Notes under the pieces: model-generated
Told to the model about the DNA's origin: nothing
Database searches by the model: none
The model's input: only the letters and a program-made list of their open reading frames with translations
In this document: positions 61,388-64,000 of the stretch, one piece after another
Layout of the letters: each line of letters opens with the position of its first letter
Numbering within the stretch: the first letter of the stretch is position 1
From: Limosilactobacillus caecicola
GTDB lineage: Bacteria > Bacillota > Bacilli > Lactobacillales > Lactobacillaceae
NCBI RefSeq assembly: GCF_943192935.1
Contig: NZ_CALPCI010000005.1
Location: 33,639 to 97,638 of the forward strand
Reading direction: 5' to 3'
Length of the DNA stretch: 64,000 bases
Program-made: the position numbers and the translations under genes

Positions 61388-61450
61388 GTAATTCCATAAA
61401 ATTCGTTGAAATTTGGAGGTTGGCACACATTTGGCACACATTCTAAAATC

Positions 61451-61490
61451 AAAAAAGCCCCAGCAGAGCATTGCTCCACTGGGGTTTAAT
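61451..61490 (-). terminator. Terminator of the prophage lysis operon
   Basis: Minus strand ACCCCAGTGGAGC / GCTCTGCTGGGGC then TTTTTTGATTTT, just past the endolysin stop. Confidence 0.88.
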
Positions 61491-61495
61491 TTTCC

Positions 61496-62755
61496 TTATT
61501 TGAATGCACCATAAGGCACATGATTATAAGCATTCCGCACGGCAATGTAACCATAGCCGTTAGCGCGTGGTTGACGCACGTAGATGAATCCATTGTGGTT
61601 GGACCAAGCGTCATACTTGATCGTCGCTCCCGGACCCAAGTACGCAATCGCTGATGAACTTGGTTTAGCACCCCACCGGAGGTGTAACCATGTTGTGGAA
61701 GTGAACGTACCATTTTCCTTATGCCAGGTATCGCCCATATTATCAGTCCAGGTGTTTGAACCAGTATTAGGCTGAGCAATTGGTTGGTTCACCTTATTAT
61801 CAACCTTTTTGGAATCATCCTTGTCAGCGACCCGCAGGACCTCACCAGGATAGATCGCGTTGTTGATAGTTTGGTTGTTCAGGCTTGCTAACGTGTACAT
61901 ATCCATACCGTACTTGTGAGCAATTGACCACCATGAGTCGCCACGCTGTACCGTGTAGTTATGTGTGTCTTGGTGCAGTTGCTTCCCAGCGTTCATGGCC
62001 GGGGTGTTGGTTTGGGGCTTTTGCGCATTGCCATTCTTATAACCATTATCCGTAATCCCGGTTAAATCAATGTTACCGTCCAATCCACCGGCAATGTAAG
62101 TGGAAGTAAATTGGAAAATTGCCACATTTTCAAATGACGGGAAAAAGTTATAGTTTGGATTTGGCGTCACCGCATAGTTAGGATATTCGGCCAACCACAG
62201 CGGATATTGGCTGGCAATTTGATGCAAGTCAAGGTGACTGGTTAAGAAGTTCTTATAACCATACAGCACCGCGGTGTAGCCAGCATCTTGAACCCGTTTC
62301 AACGCATACAGCACTGAATCCGTATCTGGGCTACCACTTTCTACATCCAGCGCCACAATTGAACCCTTCGGTGTTTGCACCTTTGGTAAGTAGTAATTCA
62401 GCATTTGGTCCGCTTGCCACCGGCCACTGAATTGCGCATAGATATAGGTGTGCGCCCGCCTACCCATTGCAATGGTATTTCGAACCTGAGTTGGATAGGT
62501 GTATTGTTCGACAAAAGATCCATTGTAGTAACCACCAACTTGGCTAATGGAGAATTTGTCGTTGGCATATCCCCACTTCCCGTTAATGTCTTGATACTTA
62601 GACCAGTCGACCCCGTGATCACCCTTAGCGGCTTTAACTGTCGTAACTTCTTGTTGAGATAACGTCACGGCGTTAGTTGTAATTGGCGCAATTAAAAAGA
62701 CACTCGCAAATACAATTGCCAGTGCCTTCGTCAGCTTATTTAGTTTGTGTTTCAC
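61496..62755 (-). CDS. Prophage endolysin: GH25 muramidase with LysM and SH3 domains
   Basis: 419 aa from GTG 62755 (422 from GTG 62764). N-terminal signal peptide (hydrophobic about 12-30, cleavage near TNA), so export may be Sec-assisted. GH25 domain (about 48-240) with acidic residues in GVDWSKYQ and ALDVES; LysM (about 270-315, YTVQRGDSWWSIAHKYGM); SH3 type (about 350-419, HLRWGAKPSSSAIAYLGPG). Cleaves MurNAc-GlcNAc bonds at the end of the lytic cycle. Overlaps the holin gene. Confidence 0.95.
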   Translation of the reverse strand: MKHKLNKLTKALAIVFASVFLIAPITTNAVTLSQQEVTTVKAAKGDHGVDWSKYQDINGKWGYANDKFSISQVGGYYNGSFVEQYTYPTQVRNTIAMGRRAHTYIYAQFSGRWQADQMLNYYLPKVQTPKGSIVALDVESGSPDTDSVLYALKRVQDAGYTAVLYGYKNFLTSHLDLHQIASQYPLWLAEYPNYAVTPNPNYNFFPSFENVAIFQFTSTYIAGGLDGNIDLTGITDNGYKNGNAQKPQTNTPAMNAGKQLHQDTHNYTVQRGDSWWSIAHKYGMDMYTLASLNNQTINNAIYPGEVLRVADKDDSKKVDNKVNQPIAQPNTGSNTWTDNMGDTWHKENGTFTSTTWLHLRWGAKPSSSAIAYLGPGATIKYDAWSNHNGFIYVRQPRANGYGYIAVRNAYNHVPYGAFK

Positions 62756-63005
62756 TCGGTCCACCGCCCTTCAGCTTGTCTGGTGTTTCAACTTCACCGT
62801 TACCTTCGACAAACCCACACAGTCCCAGAATGGTTAGGATTGTGTTAATAATACCGGCTACGCTGTCCCAATGACCATATGAGAAGCCACAGGCCACCAG
62901 GATTTGTTGTACCAGCACAATTACAAGCGTGATGAATGAAGCTAGTACCGTTTTATTGATAGTTCCATCTGCGTTCAAAAATTTCTTCTGAATACTATTT
63001 TTCAT
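62736..63005 (-). CDS. Phage holin
   Basis: 89 aa from ATG 63005 (MKNSIQKKF), SD GGGAG upstream; ATG 63014 is also possible. Two membrane helices (about 20-42 and 48-70) between a basic start and a charged, Gly/Pro tail (VETPDKLKGGGPSET), like phi-LC3/LLH-type holins. Forms membrane pores timing endolysin release. Overlaps both neighbours, a typical lysis cassette. Confidence 0.9.
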   Translation of the reverse strand: MKNSIQKKFLNADGTINKTVLASFITLVIVLVQQILVACGFSYGHWDSVAGIINTILTILGLCGFVEGNGEVETPDKLKGGGPSETQTK

Positions 63006-63315
63006 AACGTTCATCTCCCACCCGTTCTTTCAACCTCGCAATTTCTACATTGATTTGATCAATTGCCTCGTCATGTTTATCAACACGCTTAGTTAGACCA
63101 GACAAATCTTTATTCAACTGTCTCAATAATTGCGAAAGTTCACTGACGTTAATTTTGAAATCGGTTAGGTCATGGCGCAATTCGTCAAAGTCCTTTCTGT
63201 TGGAATCGTGAGCAGTATTTTTTGTCCAGGTTTGAAAAAGATTAAAAATCACTACGATTAGCGTTCCTAGAGATACGACTTCTCCCCAGCCAAGACCCAA
63301 TAATCCATGAGGCAT
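62995..63315 (-). CDS. XhlA-like phage lysis-associated protein
   Basis: 106 aa. N-terminal hydrophobic segment (about 8-28), then coiled coil (about 40-102, DELRHDLTDFKINVSELSQLL...VDKHDEAIDQINVEIARLKERV). Arrangement directly upstream of the holin matches XhlA/hemolysin-type accessory holins. SD AAGGTGGTGA upstream. Confidence 0.8.
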   Translation of the reverse strand: MPHGLLGLGWGEVVSLGTLIVVIFNLFQTWTKNTAHDSNRKDFDELRHDLTDFKINVSELSQLLRQLNKDLSGLTKRVDKHDEAIDQINVEIARLKERVGDERYEK

Positions 63316-63342
63316 AGTTTCATCACCACCTTAAATTGTGTA

Positions 63343-63381
63343 TAATAAAAGCGCCTGCTCGCATCCAAGCGATTAGGCGCC
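63343..63381 (-). terminator. Terminator of the small toxin mRNA
   Basis: Minus strand GCGCCTAATCGCT...AGGCGC stem then TTTTATTATA, 17 bp after the toxin stop codon. Its 5' arm is also complementary to the small RNA (see findings). Confidence 0.85.
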
Positions 63382-63397
63382 AAACTGTCTTCGCTAA

Positions 63398-63487
63398 CTA
63401 GTTAAACCAGTTTTTGAAGATCCATTTAATTAATTGTTTTACGTGCTTATTAGGCACGATCAGCAAAACTATGCACAAATGGTGCAT
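63398..63487 (-). CDS. Candidate type I toxin: 29-aa hydrophobic peptide
   Basis: 29 codons: hydrophobic start MHHLCIVLLIVP (residues 1-12), then a basic amphipathic part with Lys14, 17, 21, 25 and Trp22, Trp27. Perfect SD GGAGGTGA (63500-63493), but the SD lies in a GGAG/CTCC hairpin and the ATG in ATGCAC/GTGCAT, so translation should be tightly restrained. It fits the size and layout of Fst/Ldr-type membrane toxins, although the sequence is not a clear Fst match. Opposing sRNA on the other strand complements codons 5-10. Confidence 0.7.
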   Translation of the reverse strand: MHHLCIVLLIVPNKHVKQLIKWIFKNWFN

Positions 63488-63504
63488 TGGAGTCACCTCC
63501 AAAC

Positions 63505-63541
63505 GCACACTTACATTGAAAGGAGCTACCTTTCAGTGTGC
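63505..63541 (-). promoter_or_regulatory. 5' UTR hairpin of the toxin mRNA
   Basis: GCACACT (63541-63535) pairs with AGTGTGC (63511-63505); inside, GAAAGG and CCTTTC close loop UAGCU. A 13-bp interrupted stem at the very 5' end would stabilise the mRNA. The loop equals that of the sRNA hairpin (63616-63632). Confidence 0.75.
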
Positions 63542-63547
63542 TTTCGT

Positions 63548-63576
63548 ATTGTAACATAAATTTTCTATGTTATAAT
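63548..63576. promoter_or_regulatory. Overlapping divergent promoters
   Basis: Plus strand: TTGTAA (63549-63554), 16 bp, TATAAT (63571-63576). Minus strand: ATTATA (63576-63571), 17 bp, TACAAT (63553-63548). Each -35 overlaps the other -10, so RNA polymerase can probably bind in only one direction at a time. Confidence 0.75.
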
Positions 63577-63582
63577 ACGTGT

Positions 63583-63668
63583 ATCAGTAAGATTATGCCG
63601 GTGTGCAAAATAGTACTAAGGTAGCTCCTTAGGCTGAACCGGTTGGGGCGCTTAATAGGCGCTCTTTT
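63583..63668 (+). ncRNA. Candidate antitoxin small RNA
   Basis: About 86 nt from the predicted start at 63583. Its first 16 nt (ATCAGTAAGATTATGC) complement the toxin mRNA at 63459-63474 with three G-U pairs. Then CTAAGG-TAGCT-CCTTAG hairpin (63616-63632) and, enclosing it, CCGGT/ACCGG. Ends in a GGGCGC...GCGCTC terminator with T6. No ORF with RBS inside, consistent with a regulatory RNA. Confidence 0.7.
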
Positions 63669-63674
63669 TTATTT

Positions 63675-63703
63675 GGCGGATACCATTTGGTATCTGCCTT
63701 TTT
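63675..63703 (+). terminator. Second terminator after the sRNA
   Basis: GGCGGATACCA / GGTATCTGCC stem (one G-U) followed by TTTTTTT. Backs up the sRNA terminator at 63646-63670. Confidence 0.85.
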
Positions 63704-63719
63704 TTGTATTAAGTATACA

Positions 63720-63818
63720 CTAACGGAGAAAATTAATAATAACAGCTAATAGTAGAAGAGCATATCCAACTATCCAAACCCCATATAGTTGCATAATCCA
63801 ATAGATTTTATTTTTCAT
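63720..63818 (-). CDS. 32-aa single-helix phage peptide
   Basis: ATG 63818, SD GGGAGTG 6 bp upstream. MKNKIYWIMQ then a hydrophobic helix (about 11-29) and Arg tail. Small hydrophobic peptides between tail and lysis genes are common in lactobacillus phages. Function unknown; could be a holin-like or antiholin peptide. Confidence 0.55.
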   Translation of the reverse strand: MKNKIYWIMQLYGVWIVGYALLLLAVIINFLR

Positions 63819-63851
63819 GAAGTCACTCCCTTGATCACCCGCCCATTAGAA

Positions 63852-63880
63852 AAAGCCCGGTAGTGAACCGAGCTTTAACA
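63852..63880 (-). terminator. Terminator of the upstream prophage gene
   Basis: Minus strand AAAGCTCGGT / ACCGGGCTTTTT stem-loop. Confidence 0.7.
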
Positions 63881-63919
63881 TAATGTACTGTGTATTTCGT
63901 AGGCGAGTGTTTAGATAAA

Positions 63920-64000
63920 CTAAGCAGCTGCTACATAATCCTTACCGGTGATTTCTTTATATTGATCAGCAGTAATTGCTCCTAAAGGTACATATCCTTC
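63920..64000 (-). CDS. 3' end of an XkdX-like phage protein (partial)
   Basis: 26 codons before the window edge, ending ITADQYKEITGKDY then Val-Ala-Ala-Ala, stop at 63922-63920. The ITADQYKEITG motif matches small XkdX-type proteins following tail genes in Siphoviridae of lactobacilli. Only the C-terminus is visible. Confidence 0.8.
   Translation of the reverse strand, partial: EGYVPLGAITADQYKEITGKDYVAAA

Noticed and set aside
61322..61446. Open frame on the minus strand between tRNA-Arg(UCG) and the endolysin terminator (about 40 codons, beginning MCAKCVPTSK)
   Set aside because: No RBS, overlaps the terminator-like hairpin and the GGCACACATT tandem; more likely attachment-site flank or an integrase 3' relic than a gene.
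1..64000. CRISPR arrays, insertion sequences, rRNA genes
   Set aside because: No regularly spaced repeats with unique spacers, no transposase-like reading frame with terminal inverted repeats, and no rRNA signatures seen.

Overview
The window looks like the chromosome of a lactic acid bacterium of the Lactobacillaceae, most likely a heterofermentative Limosilactobacillus-type species (species not determined). The basis is Firmicutes-type gene order (yqeG-yqeH-yhbY-nadD-yqeK-rsfS; infC-rpmI-rplT; pheS-pheT behind a T-box), lactobacillus-type small proteins (DUF3042, YqgQ, DUF421/DUF3290) and lactobacillus-type prophage genes. About 56 kb of core genome lies between the ends of two prophages, each abutting a tRNA-Arg gene.

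Left arm (1-5061): the integrase-proximal end of a prophage or remnant, visibly more AT-rich than the core. It holds a DUF4041/T5orf172 coiled-coil protein, a frameshifted ImmA/IrrE metallopeptidase, a DUF5067 lipoprotein, a small membrane protein, a PBECR4-type nuclease-fold protein behind a structured leader RNA with its own promoter and strong terminator, and a tyrosine integrase ending 45 bp from the 3' end of tRNA-Arg(UCU). Short direct repeats bracket two of these cargo cassettes.

Core (5.1-61.3 kb), mostly on the minus strand: an uncharacterised three-gene operon; miaA; a glcK/yqgQ/rhomboid/5-formyl-THF cyclo-ligase operon; rpmG; a class B PBP; a YfhO membrane protein; DUF421/DUF3290; greA-udk-truncated mltG; pheST with T-box; SpoU methylase, acylphosphatase and YidC2; an ArlRS/LisRK-like two-component system; the ribosome-assembly cluster from rpmF to yqeG; rplT-rpmI-infC with leader; dnaI-dnaB-nrdR; coaE-mutM-polA; a BI-1 protein; murC-ytpR-thioredoxin; a transaldolase-family gene; trmB; ecsAB; hit; prsA; yhaM-ylbF; PBP1A; argS with T-box; tRNA-Gly(CCC).

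Right arm (61.3-64.0 kb): the lysis end of a second prophage at tRNA-Arg(UCG). It has a GH25-LysM-SH3 endolysin, a holin, an XhlA-like protein, the end of an XkdX-like protein and a compact locus at 63343-63670. There a 29-codon hydrophobic peptide gene and a small RNA are transcribed divergently from overlapping promoters and carry matched complementary segments. I read it as a type I toxin-antitoxin module with divergent rather than convergent layout. It and the leader-RNA/PBECR4 cassette are the two most interesting items.

All calls come from reading the sequence; no database search was run.
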